A stretch of 64,000 nt of DNA. Source: Pholiota molesta. Taxonomy: Eukaryota > Basidiomycota > Agaricomycetes > Agaricales > Strophariaceae. The stretch's first letter is position 1; each line of letters starts with the position of its first letter. The stretch lies in NCBI GenBank assembly GCA_014925825.1, contig JACGCK010000092.1:1-64000 (forward strand). Reading direction: 5' to 3'. Shown one piece after another: positions 38,108-50,489 of this stretch. The notes below the pieces were generated by a model, which was not told where the DNA came from, ran no database searches, and saw only the letters and a program-made list of their open reading frames with translations. The translations under genes and the position numbers were made by a program.

Positions 38108-40782
38108 CTACTCTTTGCCAGCTTTATACAGAGCAGAATATCCTTTATCAGCTTCCATCAACTCCTCATGAGTTCCCTGTTCGACAATCTTCCCCTTTTC
38201 CATATACCTGAAATCGTTTTCTCGTCAGCGTCATAAGAAAGAATCATTGCTTCAAAAACGCACAATATCATATCTGCATGTTTCGCGACGTTCGAGAGGT
38301 TATGCGTGGTAACAATAATCGTGGTCTTTCCTTGATCTCGAGCAATTTGAAGAAAGTTATTGATCACCTCACGCTCCTCGACAGGATCCATAGCGCTGGT
38401 AGCCTCGTCCAAGATGACCAGATCAATATCGCACATTTTCAATCGCAAAAAGGCTCTAGAACTAGGGAAGAAAAATGTTAGTATCTTCAACAATTAAAAC
38501 GTTAGAATAAAACCCACGCGATGATATGTTGCTTATGATCTTCAGGAATTCGGATAGGGATAGGATCCGGACAGTTAATCTTCAACGCCTTTCGAGCGCC
38601 AGGTCCTATGTCCCTGCCGATACTGTAACCTGGTACGCTACAAGGAGCGAGGACCGTCTGACGTCCCAATGCCTCCACAATATCGTACGACCCGCCCAAA
38701 CGCAATGCCTCATCCATATTTTCCCGGTTGACGGGCTCGCGGTTATGGATAGCCATAGAGATATTCTCCTCTAGACTGATCGGGTATATGGCTTCTGATT
38801 TTTCAATGAAAATAGTTCTCTTGAATAGATCCGTTGCATTTTCTGGAGGACTTTCGGATAGTAACTGGTCGTCGACGATAACCTCGCCGTGGTTTGGCGA
38901 TATTATGCCAGATAGAAGCTTAACCAAGGTTGTCTTTCCACTGCCGTTACCTCCGGTAATAACGACGAGTTGCCCTGGGAGTATAGTTAGATTCAGGTCC
39001 TCGATGCACTGATATGATACACTCCTAGAAATTAATCAGTCGATATATCAGAGGCTTTCTTGCGTCTAGTGCGAAAAAGACTGACTTTAAGACAATTTTC
39101 ATGCCTCTCTGGTGTTCCGATTGGTCACCAGTAGCTACTACGGCGCCGACGGCAGGCTGGGGCTCTTCGACACTGTCAAACAAACCATAAAATTTCGTGG
39201 CGTTGTTCATAAGGCCATAAAATGAGTCTGTCGAGTTTCTCAAATATTCGATGTTGTGTTTCAAGCTAAATATTGCGTATTGGATTATAGCCATCAAGAC
39301 AATAGGTGATGCTGAGGATATCCATGGGAGCGTCAACGCTACGAGCGCCTATATTTTGTAACACATTCAGCAATTAGAATCAATAAGCACGTCTTTTACT
39401 GACCATCGGACTGTTCGTAACGCAGAATCGGAGCGTTCCCCAGCGCCAGGATGGATATAGCGACCATCCAAGCATATAGGTGTCTGCCTTCACGGCTCCC
39501 AGCGATTTAGACACTCGTTCATATTCTGCAGATAAAATTAGATCAATAATTCGACCCGTGTCTCGTAGACAAACTACAAGTAATTAATTACCAGTGTATA
39601 AATTCTCCGTTTGTCCGTCTTTGACCAACGTCTGTCGGTATTGAATATCAAAGACCATGTGAAAAAGAGCCATTAATCGATTGTAGTCCCGATTCTTCGT
39701 CCAAAAGGTGTACCCTATCATGTGCCACCATTCAATAAATTGATGAACGTCATAGATTCAGTGCGCTTACCTTTACCACCAACAGCATCGGTGGGAGACA
39801 GGAAAGTAATGGTTAAGAATGCTATAACCAATAGAGAGAATATCTGAGACTGAGAATCGTCTTGCTGTGATTTGATGTATATAACGAGAGAAATCTCCAC
39901 CACAATGGCGAGAATATGCCGTAAGCGCGTAAAGGTCGTGTGGAAAGATTCCCATCCTGGGATGAAATCGCCATAGTCGTAAGGACTAGGAAAGAAAACA
40001 AACTCCTCTTTGAAGCGGGTCAGTCAATATTTGCAAACGATTATAACAAGAAATTAGAAGCACCTTTCAATTCATCTAGGTTGCGTTCGAGGCTCGCTAG
40101 AGATACAATACGTTACGTCAATAAGCGCCCATCTAAAGTTCAGCGAAAATCGGACCTTTAACCAGTTTGGGTAGAAAATACGCTCGTAAATGAGGTCCTA
40201 GCTTCACTCTTGATTCGAATTGCCTTATGTACAACAAAGACTTGTTATTTTTGGTATATCATTATTGTATTGGATCATACTCACAGCACGATAGAAGCAT
40301 GATGGGTTATTATCCCACAGAGCAGCCACATCAAAGCGAGCATTTGAATCTGCTTGAGAATTCCTCCTTGAAGGTCAATTGGATTTCTTATAGCAGCGTC
40401 GATCTGTCCCAAAACGGCGATCAGAATTTTAACGAAAGGATTATCTGCCAATATAATAGCTTACATTATTGAGAACAAGGTAACAGAAATACGATGAGAT
40501 GGCAGGTGAGATGATCATCCACGTCGTATATGAATAGTATTCCAGAGATTGCCAAGGCGCAATTCTCCAGAGGTCAGACAGCAGTCGAACGAAAGACAGG
40601 AACGGTTCCTTATATGTAGAGAGATCACAACATTGCCATATATCAGAAAAGAAAGCATAGTCAACGGAGTCTTGGTCATCGCACGCAACGGTGAAAATGC
40701 CCCAAGACAGATATCGAACTCTGTGACCGTCAAGTGAAGATATCCCAGGCTCAGTAGGGGGTGACTTCGAGCGGTCGTCCAT
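38108..40782 (-). CDS. ABC transporter-like protein with degenerate nucleotide-binding domain
   Basis: A half-size ABC exporter-like protein: an N-terminal membrane region in many small exons, then one nucleotide-binding domain (38108-39050). Walker A is GGNGSGKTT, Walker B is LVILDEATSAMD (catalytic Glu kept), and the H-loop is VTTHN. The usual signature LSGGE-RQ is replaced by IPED-HKQ just before HIIASRAFLRL, and the Q-loop position reads FIEKSE with no Gln. The last exon reads YMEKGKIVEQGTHEELMEAD and stops after YKAGKE. The start is uncertain: ATG 40782 gives MDDRSKSP, and the same frame extends up to 40911. Several N-terminal introns could not be placed with confidence. Related multi-exon ABC proteins are common in Agaricomycetes; substrate unknown. 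Confidence 0.75.
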
Positions 40783-40911
40783 GGCAGGCTGAGATAATGA
40801 GGGATCCCGGGAGTGGCAACGCGAAAATAATGAAGAGATACAGGCCAATCTTGTTGGATTTATAACAGCTGCACAAGAGGATCCGGGCTTATATTTCTGC
40901 TCCTGAGTCAA

Positions 40912-42157
40912 CTCTTTAGGGGCTTCAGAACGCCATGCAGTGGCACAAGGCCCACGCCTTGCAGTAAATCATTTGTGGGTAAAGAAAGGGGCCCCTACTT
41001 ACTCCTGAGGATAGCACTGCGCGATCCTCAACAATAAACAGTATACAGAGCAGTGTGCAGTAGTCACTGTTGTGGGCAAGACGCCACCATTTGGCATGGA
41101 GATTGAGCCGCAGGTGCCAAAAACGCGCTTCCCGAACTTGAACTCCGCGAGTATGGAGTATTTAATGCGACCTCATGGGGGGAAGTCAGCACTGTACAAG
41201 TGGTCTTAAGCTGGTCACAAATGGTGCGGATCTGAATTTGAAGGACGATGTGGACACGACCATTGATGGTTATATGATACCTATATGAAGCTTAAAGTAT
41301 ACTGGCACACCCTGTCGCCGAAGTCGCCTTGAAAATTACAATGACGCCACACTGAAATTTATCTCCAGAGCCCACAATGACAAGAATATTATATCCCATC
41401 CAGAATTCATCAAAGAATACGAGTGTATGGTTCATTGGCGCCGCTTTAAGAGATAAAATGAGTTAATCATGGAGGACGAATAAACAAGCTGTTAGCTTGA
41501 CTTCGTCAATCTACGAGATAAAGCAAACATAGGTGCACACTGCAATGTAAATCATATTACTCTGAACCCACCAACTCGGGAATGACTCACAGTATCCTTA
41601 CAAACACGGTTAAAACGCTTCAAATACCGTCCACTTGTGAGACGGTATAGGGCGGCATCCTATGGCATGGTCCCGATCCGGCGTCCTCTGTTGCAACATG
41701 AAATTTCCTGCCAAATGACAAAGAGAGGAACATGTAACAGCCGATTCAATGGATAGTATTTTTGGACCCGGGCATATGATAATGCCTAAAATAGCAATTG
41801 TGGGCGCATTCCTGATCGAAAGAAAGGGAACGCAACGAAGGCTGCTCCATGGGTAGACTATTCAAATAAATAGTGTGAGCTTATACTGGGTTGCCAACGA
41901 GGCTATCGATCGGATATAACATGGGTTTTTTTTCCTGTTCTGGGAGCATTTCCCCCCCCACTATTTACAAATAGCAAATTGGAATAGTAGCCGCTACATA
42001 CGAGTTTGTCCCCTTGATTCACTGGTGGATATGTAATGCCATTCTCAGTGGCAAGCTGAATATTGAATGATTGAAGGACCATCCATTCGCACAGTAAGAA
42101 GCATTTGTATTACGCTTCATTAAAGTTCATCTGAACAGGGAGCTCGACGGGATCGGC
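40912..42157. other. gene-poor region
   Basis: 1.2 kb upstream of the ABC gene. It has no open frame of note. Homopolymer runs of T and C occur near 41930-41960. Confidence 0.45.
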
Positions 42158-42771
42158 ATGAAGCTTCCAACGAAGCAATTCGTCCAGTTTCAAACCTTGA
42201 GGGCTATGTCGCTTGCTTCGCGAAGACGCAAGCTGCATAGACTTATTCAAACCCAGCAGGAATTCAAACAGCTGAGGTCCGACCTCATATACGCCCACAA
42301 TGCCGGCTGGAACAAGGGATGGTCCACCGTCTATTTTTCCGGTGGGCCCACCCTAACATCGCACTCATTGTTTCCAGATGTGGTCATTATCCCAGAAATG
42401 ATAGATCTAGGGTTCAATTCCCCGGGCCTAAACCTCAAGGCCAAAGGCAATGTGGTATCCAGGAGGGATTGTGGGCGAAGGTACAAGGTGCCGAGTTGGT
42501 ATGAGAACGCCGCAGATGTCCGCGGTTGCCTCGTAAGGAGCGAGGACTCGAGGAGATCGAACTGGTTATGCAAGACCCGGAGAAGCACAGTTGGATGCGA
42601 CACGTAGAAGGGGGAAACCACGAAGGTCGATGGCTGTATGATGGCTCTGCAGATCGTGTTATTAAATGGGACTCACATCATGTATCAAATGTTGGAGGTC
42701 CTCCACTTGAACGGTGTCGATACTTGTATCATGACTTTCTAAGCGATCTGCGCCGTATCTGTGAACATTAA
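42158..42771 (+). pseudogene. unrecognised gene broken by a frame change
   Basis: I do not recognise the family. A first frame (42158-42535) reads KLHRLIQTQQEFKQLRSDLI, then NAGWNKGWSTVYFSGGP, DVVIIPEMIDLGFNSPG and VPSWYENAADVRG. Just after that the coding character moves to another frame, which reads KERGLEEIELVMQDPEKHSW, then GGNHEGRWLYDGSADRVIKW and LYHDFLSDLRRICEH before a stop at 42769-42771. Both halves use C- and G-ending codons like real genes. No GT-AG intron of normal size fits the junction near 42525-42535, so a frameshift is the simpler reading. No clean promoter or upstream exon is visible. It could be a recent pseudogene or a sequencing indel. Confidence 0.45.
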
Positions 42772-43004
42772 TTGCAAGAATTGACTATGTACTCGTAAGA
42801 TATTATACACACGTGAGGCAAAAAAAGTATTGTAGTTGAAATTATACCGCCCAGGGATATTCTATAGGGAAGAAACGCTTGAAGATTCAGTTATATATCT
42901 GAATCATATATCATGATATCAATAACCGTAATGACGGCTACCTCTCCTCGTCGGACCATGATAATCTGAGAAGCGCGCATCAGGATATCACATCACAAGA
43001 AAAA

Positions 43005-44574
43005 TCAAGGTGCACACATACATGTACTCGTATCCCTCACAGGGGACACACCACCGACACCCGCAAGGTTCAGATACCCATCTAGCCCCCTACTCGCACC
43101 GGCACCCACACCACCGCCCACGGCGGGCGTAAGCACCCAGCGCGCACGGCACCACACGCACGTGAGGTTCTTCCCCGTTTTCGCCGCCGTGCGCTGCCAT
43201 TCCCCGAAGCACTCCTTGTGCACGGCGTTCCCACAGTCGCCACAGAAGACGAGCAAGTCCTCTGCGACGCCGTTCATACCGTCGTAGCACACGGGGCAGT
43301 CGTCACCGGGCCCTGGGATCCTGCGCCTATCGTTTGATGGAGTGGGCGTGGGTGCGGCTGCTGGCGCCTTGCCGGTAGCGCGCGCGTACGCCTCGCGGAT
43401 GTGGGGGTGCGCCATAGAGTTGGGCGCTGGAGGCGCTCTAGCGAAGATTTCTTCAAGTTCGGTGGTGAGGAGGGCTCTGGGGCAGAGGTTAGAACAGACA
43501 CGAGTACGAGGAACATGGACGTACTTCTGATACCAGTAACCCGACTGTTGATTCACATGCAGGACTAGCCATAGGGATCGTTAGTTTGCGTTTGAAGGCT
43601 AGATATGCATATTGCACACCTTTGAGCATTATAAATACCTAAAACGGAGGTTAACATTATACGACACATGAATGAGGTCCACGTACAATGTGTTTGCAGT
43701 GATTCCCTTTCGCAGCATCAGGACAATTGCATCGCGGTTTGTGATCGACAACAACGTTGTATACATTTCCTGTGGATCCTAAAACACTAAACTCCTCCCG
43801 CAGGTCTCCAGTTCGATTGCGATCAATCATGTATATCCTGTTACAAAAAATTAAGAATCAATTTCATAAAGGCTGTTCAGCAACTCGCCTTTGAGTCAGA
43901 ACACGCTCAAGCCTGACCAAGGTATCCTGTGGACACTTCTTTTTGAACATCGCCTGGCGTTTTTCAGGCTTCGCTGCAGGGCCTGGACCGTCGGTACCGT
44001 TCTTACGTCCTCGTTTGGACGCCCCAGCTGTAAATGGTTGACTAGATCCCTCCGCAGAAGAGATAACGCCCATGGTAGGGTGTAGCGGTAAGGACATTGG
44101 TGAAGGTTGATTATAATTGGTCACGGAAGTAATGGCAGAGCCTTGGACGCGCCCATGGCCAGAAAAATCTAAAGGACCCTGACTAAATGATACAGACGAA
44201 GACGAGTTAGCACTTGGGTGTTGGAGTACGGTGGCTGCTTGCGTTGTTGCTTGGGCTTGTCGGGCAGGGGTAGTTAGAGGAGTGGCGCGTGGCAGATGGG
44301 GTGCAGATGAAATTACTTCAACACCTGGAGCTGCAGGACGCGTCGCGTGAATATGAACGTTCGGAGTTATGTTTCGAGAGCTCGTCGCGAAAGTTGGCCT
44401 CGCGTTGGACGACACACGTTGGGATGGCGAGGAGTTTGGGGCAGAAATACGCGCCTTTTTAGAAGAAGGGGCGTCCGAGTCACCGTTCTGGTGCTCATGC
44501 GAAGTCTGACCATCGTTCGATGACGAGCCCCAAGCTACGAACTCGCCGTTCGCGCTCCGCTTGGCAAGGACCAT
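43005..44574 (-). CDS. SWIM and RING zinc-finger protein, probable E3 ubiquitin ligase
   Basis: A protein with a SWIM finger followed by a RING finger, the arrangement of ZSWIM2/MEX-type ubiquitin ligases. The first exon (43864-44574 region) is a Ser/Thr/Pro-rich, probably disordered, stretch of about 200 residues. It includes basic KKKCPQDTLVRLERVL just before the SWIM part. The SWIM motif is CNC then CKH in KPRCNCPDAAKGNHCKH (CxCxnCxH). A small exon gives VFIMLKVL and the next NQQSGYWYQKALLTTELEEI. The RING reads CPVC, FCGDCGNAVHKEC and CVWC in order. A Gly-rich tail ends STCMCAP. The role as ligase is inferred from the domain pair. Confidence 0.85.
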
Positions 44575-45080
44575 GGCTGTTGGGAATTAGGAAAAATGAA
44601 GTCAGAGTTGCAAGACAGCCACAAGTCAGAGTCACGCGTGACAGTGACCAATTATGTATTAACGGAGTCGTGTCCCAACGCGGCACGCACACTATCGTCC
44701 TCCTACCAAGACCAAACCAAGACTTACCAGCGATGTAAATATGTAATAAGTATACGTAAATCAATCAAATTTTAGTGCTTGAGTTTGAATTGCGAAACAG
44801 GCAAAAATCAACTCCAAGTCGTACCTTTGGCAAACCTTTGGCGCGTATTTTAAAGAACGCGTGCGCGTGACACGTCCCACTAATTAACAATTGGACAGGG
44901 GTGATGCCACTGATGGTACCGATCAATCGATCTCTCTTCCTGACCTTCAAATAGCACTGGGGAGTGCATCATCCAACCAGTGCCACTTTCTGGGTTTCGT
45001 TCTGCGGTCTAAATCTCGCCCTTATCCTAAGGTTCTCCAGATATCAAACCCAGAACGCACGGTAGCAGGCCACTTCATTT
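44575..45080. promoter_or_regulatory. divergent promoter region
   Basis: 506 bases between the SWIM-RING gene (-) and the hypothetical gene (+). Both promoters should lie here by layout. I cannot name a site. Confidence 0.4.
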
Positions 45081-46569
45081 ATGGCATCCTCTCTGAGTTC
45101 TGCCGATGTCCGAGTCGAAGGTCAGGCAACACCAGAGCTTGCATCTGCAAGCCGAGAGCCCCGTACATTGGACGAACTAGAAGCCGCTCTGACTTCCACC
45201 CTGAATCAGATACTAGCCCCAGAACTCTTAGGAATGATGTTGCATCATCGACAGCCCTTGTTGGATGCGATCGCTGCTATCCGACACCTACGCGTGTATC
45301 GAGCTACGCATCCAGATGAACAATCCCAGGCAAGGCTATCTCTACATGGCATTGTAGTTGATTAAACATCGATCATTTTCAGACGCTGAATTTGGGTTCT
45401 GCCAAAGAATCTGCTTCAAGTTACGCCCGCCTAGGACTCACGTTGAATACTATCCCATGGCAAGAATCCCACTACAACAAATTGATCGAAAGTCTCGTCC
45501 AGCGACAACTGAATGAGAGAATAAGCGAATTCTGGGAAGAGAAGTACGATTTTCTCATCAATAAACTCAAAGCGTACAAAAAGTTCATGACTGTAAGCTC
45601 AAACCCGATACAATTTTCGGATTTGCAGATTCCTGACTTCGACACGCTTGCAGATAAGTGGCGGGCCTGGCGCTTCGGCCCGGCTGTTGTTCCTCCTACT
45701 CGAGAGCCTTTATCAAGAAGACCTGGATCTCATCCCAGTTGTGCTACCTGATTTGAAATTGAATGTGCAGCCCGACGATCCGGTCATCCTTTCATACACC
45801 CCAGAGACTGGACCCAAACGCACGACCCTGGTAAGTGGGACTACGGAGATAGAGTATATGTTCTTTGTACAAGAATCAGGTTCGGAATTCAGACAAGCCC
45901 AAACCACAGAAGGTCAGTTTCGATTTTAATGTCAATTCAGTGACGTCTAGTCCAAGGATCAGAGTGACAATGTATTGACAAGCCGATTTTGACACCGTAG
46001 AAAAGGAAGAATTAAACCGATTCGATCCTCGCCATCTAGAAAATTTAATCGCAAATCCAATCTATCTGGGTCTCTTCAAGGACGACTATTTCTTGCAGTT
46101 CGCTGAATTTGAGGAACCCGACATTGCAAGCAAGATTCCACAAGTTATCACGGCATGTCTGGCAATGTATGAACTCATTATTTCCTCCTAATGGTGTTGG
46201 GATTGATCTGATTCACATTTGATTTACACAGAATGCAAAAAACCAAGTGCGTTGTTTCTTGAGTGTATCTACTAATATTCCAATTGTAACGCACAATCCT
46301 ATAGTAAGAAGCAGATAGCCTGGTGCTTGACTTCTGGCACAGAGTGGATCTTTGGCGTCTTAGTCGACGGGCCTTTAAGGACCTGTTATTTAACAGATAT
46401 CCTAGAGATCAGACTGGATGAGGAAGATAACCTCAAAACCATCTTCATGACACTCGCTTATTGGGTGAGTTTTTTGTTTTCGAGCCTTGATGGCGATGGT
46501 TGTCTGATTACTGAACGGTTCGCTTAGGGAATGTCCTCTTGCCAGGATATAATCAAGCTTTTGGCATGA
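45081..46569 (+). CDS. uncharacterised fungal protein, spliced
   Basis: I do not recognise the function. Exons: 45081-45329, 45383-45592, 45654 to about 45911, then several small ones to the stop at 46569. The first intron begins GCAAGG and ends CAG; it joins HPDEQSQ to TLNLGSAKES in frame, so it is a GC-AG intron. Intron 45593-45653 restores ISGGPGASARLLFLLLESLY. Text in order: TLDELEAALTSTLNQILAPE; QRQLNERISEFWEEKYDFLI; then EIEYMFFVQESGSEFRQAQ; HLENLIANPIYLGLFKDDYF; KKQIAWCLTSGTEWIFGVLV; and an end QDIIKLLA. No signal peptide or membrane span is seen. The WCLTSGTEWIFGVL-type C-terminal domain looks like a compact fungal fold of unknown role. Continuous coding across all joins makes the gene itself solid. 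Confidence 0.75.
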
Positions 46570-46745
46570 TCGCAAGAGCATATGCTGTGAGCAGCCTTGA
46601 ACGATAGTACAATGTAAATCTCAATTCGTATGTATGTATGTGATATGGTCCTCATTACTACTCAATAACTGTACCGATAAATAACACCAAGTCAACGCCG
46701 TCCATGAAATTAAGAACATCAAAGGTCCTGATAGAATAGGCAACC

Positions 46746-49700
46746 TCACTCTACATCCGTATCATTGTCGTCCTCCGTACGCTCCTCTTCTTCCTCCACA
46801 TCCTTTGTCCGTGACGAGATTGGAACACGCTGTCCTAGCGATGACGATCCTTGAACCGGCCCTTGCCTAGAACTATTTAGAGGGGACGGCGGCACAGCGA
46901 AAGCACCAGTCGCACTCGCAGACCTGGGCGCCCGTCCACTCACACCATTCCCAGACGCCGCCCCAGCCGCGCCCAGCCCGAGCATATACATCGTCGACGA
47001 AACCGTGCGCACGCGCGTCGCAGGCGCCATCCCCATCGACTTCAGCGGACTCGTCGGCGACAAGGCGTATGCCCCGCCAAACACACTGGAGCTTCCGGCG
47101 CTCAGCGGCTGCGAGCCGACAGCGCCTGGAGCTGCGAAGTTGGGCATCGGCACCCGCAGCTCCAGCGCCGCCAATGGACTTGGCGGTGGCTCACTTGCGC
47201 CCCCGCCAAGACCAAAGAAGCTGGGACGGCGCGAAAGTGCGCTTTGGGGTTTGGGCGCTGCAGCTACGTTCCCGGAAGATGGTGTGTGGCGAAGGCGTGG
47301 ACTGGTCATGATATTCCCGAATGTCGGAGCGGGCCCATGCAGGGGAGGCGCAGGACCAGAAGGACCAGAGGCACTGCGAATCCATGATGTCCACCCTCCA
47401 GACGATTGGTTTGTTTCTGCACCAGTGTTGGAGAGATCAGCAATCGAAAGCGAGGGAGCGACCAATGTTGAAGTTGAAGAGGAGGGTGTCAGATTTCCTG
47501 AGGAGTTCAATGGCAGGGGTCCTGGGGCAGCAAGAGATTCTGGATCGTGTATTGCACGCTTCAGCGCAGCGATATCGTGCTGAACATCCTCCAACTTCCG
47601 CGTGAATGTCTCCCGCGCTCTGTGCACTGCTAGATCGGTGCCATTGACGAATTCGGCGACCTGTCGTTCGATATCAGATAGGATTGGAACTTCGTTGTCA
47701 TCATGGCCATTCGCCTCCGGAGACGACAACGAAACAGTGGATAATGCACCAGGGACGCTCAGCAGCGCCTCGTACCCTTTGGCGAGGAGTGCCTCGTCGC
47801 TGATCCTGATTTCTAGCTCCACACGGGCATCTTCAGTGTAGTCGTCCAGTCTCCTGAGTGCGGCATCTAAAACGTCAGCGGGTATTATGGTTGGCTGCAA
47901 TGGCTCGGACGAGGTTCCCATCAAACTAGCTTTGAGCAATTCTAACGCGATGTGACAGTCTCGGAAGGCGCGCTGCAAATCGTCATAACGCTTCGTAACG
48001 TGCATGAGTTCACTGAGGAGAGGATGTGGTGGTATAGGGTGTGGTTTGGATGGTTCTTGGGTAGAGGCAAATGGTGAAGGTGAAGTTGAGGATAGCCGGG
48101 ATGAATTCGATGGCGTTACGGAGTCAATGGGTATGGAATCGGAGGGGAATGGTATTAATGAGGGAGGTGGGGCTCTTGGTACTGCAGTGGTTGTTGAAAT
48201 GTCCGCAATCGAGCTGTCATAGACTTCTGTTACAAGAGGAGGAGGAACAGTAGGAGTTTCGTCGGAGGTAACTGTTTGAGTTGAGGAAATCTGAGAGGGC
48301 GAATTTTCCACGAGCGCCACTTTCGAAGTAGAAATGACAGGTTCCGAAGATATGATAGATTGGTCGGCAGCAATCACCGTAGATGGTATATCTGAGCCTG
48401 AGTCCTTGGGGATCTCAACAATCGTCGAAGCAGTCCGCGAGATTTCCTGAGCTGTAGATGGCCCAGACGGATCGTCATCCTTTAGGTCAACGCCAATGGC
48501 TCCGTTGGGTATTGTCAACTGGTTTTCGGCAAGGTCGGGTATATTAGGAGCAGAATCGTCCGTCTTCGGAGAAAGATCCAGGGATGGGGCCTGAAGACCC
48601 TTTGTTTCGACATTGGTCGATATTGACGGATTTTTTGCAGACGGGAACAAACTAGGTTGAACCTCCCGCGTTATCGACAACACATCGTCTTCTGTGGTCG
48701 ATATGGGTGTCGTGGCGTTCGAAACTTCTTCCGTCGCTTCATAAACAGTAAGAGAATTTTTGTTGGGAAAAGTTTCTTGATGGAATAGTTGGGATAACTG
48801 TGGAGATCCTGGCGTTGGCGCGAAGATGGGAGCTTTCTCGGGTACAGCAGAATTGCTTTCTCTAGCGATAACCGGATCTGCGGAATGACTCTTGAACTCA
48901 ATGTCGCCCTTCTCTGCCTCATCGTTCGAGATGGCCCCGTTCAGAACCGCTTCATCTTTCACTGCTGCCAAACGCTTCTCCAGCATGATCCGCTTCTCCG
49001 TCTCCTGCCTCAATTCGTCCAACAGGCCCTCAAGACCGATGTCCACCAGGAGCGCGCGCGCCTTGCTTCCTGACAAGGAGAGCCCCAGTTCTTCGTCTAG
49101 AACACCCTCGTCGAGACTTGCAAGCAGGATCCGCGCGTCTTGGGCCATTGAGAAGAAGACGTCAAGAACGGCCCCTGCCTCTGTAGGATCCGACGGCTTG
49201 TCTCCACGTGTCCGATCCATCATCTCATCGCCTTTCCTCACCCACCTCCTCAGTCCCTCTACGATGCGCTCTTCACGCCCACCCATCCGTATCCGCAGGC
49301 CAACCTCACGCCGTCGACCCCACGTCTCTCTCATGATCTCCCCACCGAGCTCGTCCAAAGCGCTTAGCAATCGCTCTCCTTGGGCTTCACTTGCTCGAAG
49401 TCGGGTAATGAGAGAATGATTTTGTGAGGAGAGGGTGCTTAGGGTGCCTGCGTGCCGCGCGTTCATGGTAGAGAGTTTAGAAAGAAGGGCGTTGGTAGCT
49501 GTTTGCGAAAATTGCCTGCATAGTTGGACAATGAGGTGTGGCAGGCGTCGTATGACAGAACACGTACATGTAACGCGAAACCATTTTGGCAGCAGTCCCA
49601 TCTTCCAGATGGAGTTTTTCGAGTGCTAGCTTCGTATTTCCCAGTTCCTGTACGAGCGCTGCAGTGCCCTTCTTTTCTGCTTCTAGGAGAGATGTAGTCA

Positions 49701-50489
49701 CTTCAAGCTCAGTCCTGGCCCCATGCAGCTCGCCTTCTAGCTGTGCAGTTTGGACCTCGAATTGTGCAAGTAATCGTGAACGCGTGAGCTGCCCTTCGAG
49801 CAGCGTAGCAGAAATCCGAGTGCCTTCATCTACATCCTCCGAATTCCTGGCACTGCCGTTCACATGGGTAGATTTGGTGGTCTCCATTTCTCGAACGAGC
49901 GCCGCGTATTCCTTTAGGGCGATATCCATGATGCGTGCGTCCTCTTCGAGTTGTACGATCTTGTCCTGCAAATGGTGCTCACGCGCCAAGCCAGCCTCCT
50001 CCCTCCCTCGCACTCTCGCACCCAGTTCATATGCGCCATCTGCAGCAGCCTTTGCCTTGATCGCCTCGACCTGGACATTAATAAGCTCTGTAGTTTTTGA
50101 TAATAACGCGTCCTCCGTCGATGAAAGTTTATGAGAGAGTCGTCGCAGCGCGAGAGTTAAGTCTTGGACCTGCGAACGTGCATCCGAATCGTTGACACCG
50201 TCAGTAGGGTGCGGATTCGCGCGAAGTATAGCGAGCTCGGCCTTGAGCAGATCGTTCTCCCGTTCAAGGTGGACGGCGCGTTCGTGAAGCTTCGCCGAGT
50301 CAAGCGAGTGCCGTTGTAGCTTTACAGCAGAAGCGTGAGCCTCTTCCTAGGTCAATACGAGAGCAATTTGAATGCTGTCATTGGATAAGATTTGAATTTA
50401 AAGGTACATACCTGAAATCGAGCCACTGATGCTCTGAGTGTCCTGAGCTCCAGAGACACTGGGTTATCGTTGAAAGAGTGTTCAGACAT
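46746..50489 (-). CDS. large coiled-coil and low-complexity protein, unknown role
   Basis: A 1208-residue protein from three exons (50412-50489, 49568-50346, 46746-49515), which sum to 1209 codons in frame. It starts MSEHSFNDNPVSLELRTLRA. Residues 30-430 or so are coiled coil (RHSLDSAKLHERAVHLEREN, LQDKIVQLEEDARIMDIALK, QLEGELHGARTELEVTTSLL). The middle is a long Ser/Thr/Pro/Val-rich region. Another helical part follows (LLSELMHVTKRYDDLQRAFR; QHDIAALKRAIHDPES). The C-terminus is Gly/Ser/Ala/Pro-rich and ends in an acidic patch EEEEERTEDDNDTDVE. Such architecture suggests a cytoskeletal, spindle-pole or membrane-tether scaffold, but I have no family to name. An in-frame ATG at 50627 would extend the start; 50489 is preferred because homologue-like sequence begins there. 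Confidence 0.7.

Noticed and set aside
42405..42430. Perfect B-box-like word GGTTCAATTCC
   Set aside because: No T-stem pairing, D-arm or acceptor stem around it, and it lies inside protein-like sequence.
47005..47583. 192-codon open frame on the plus strand
   Set aside because: Mirror frame of the low-complexity C-terminal part of the coiled-coil gene on the minus strand.
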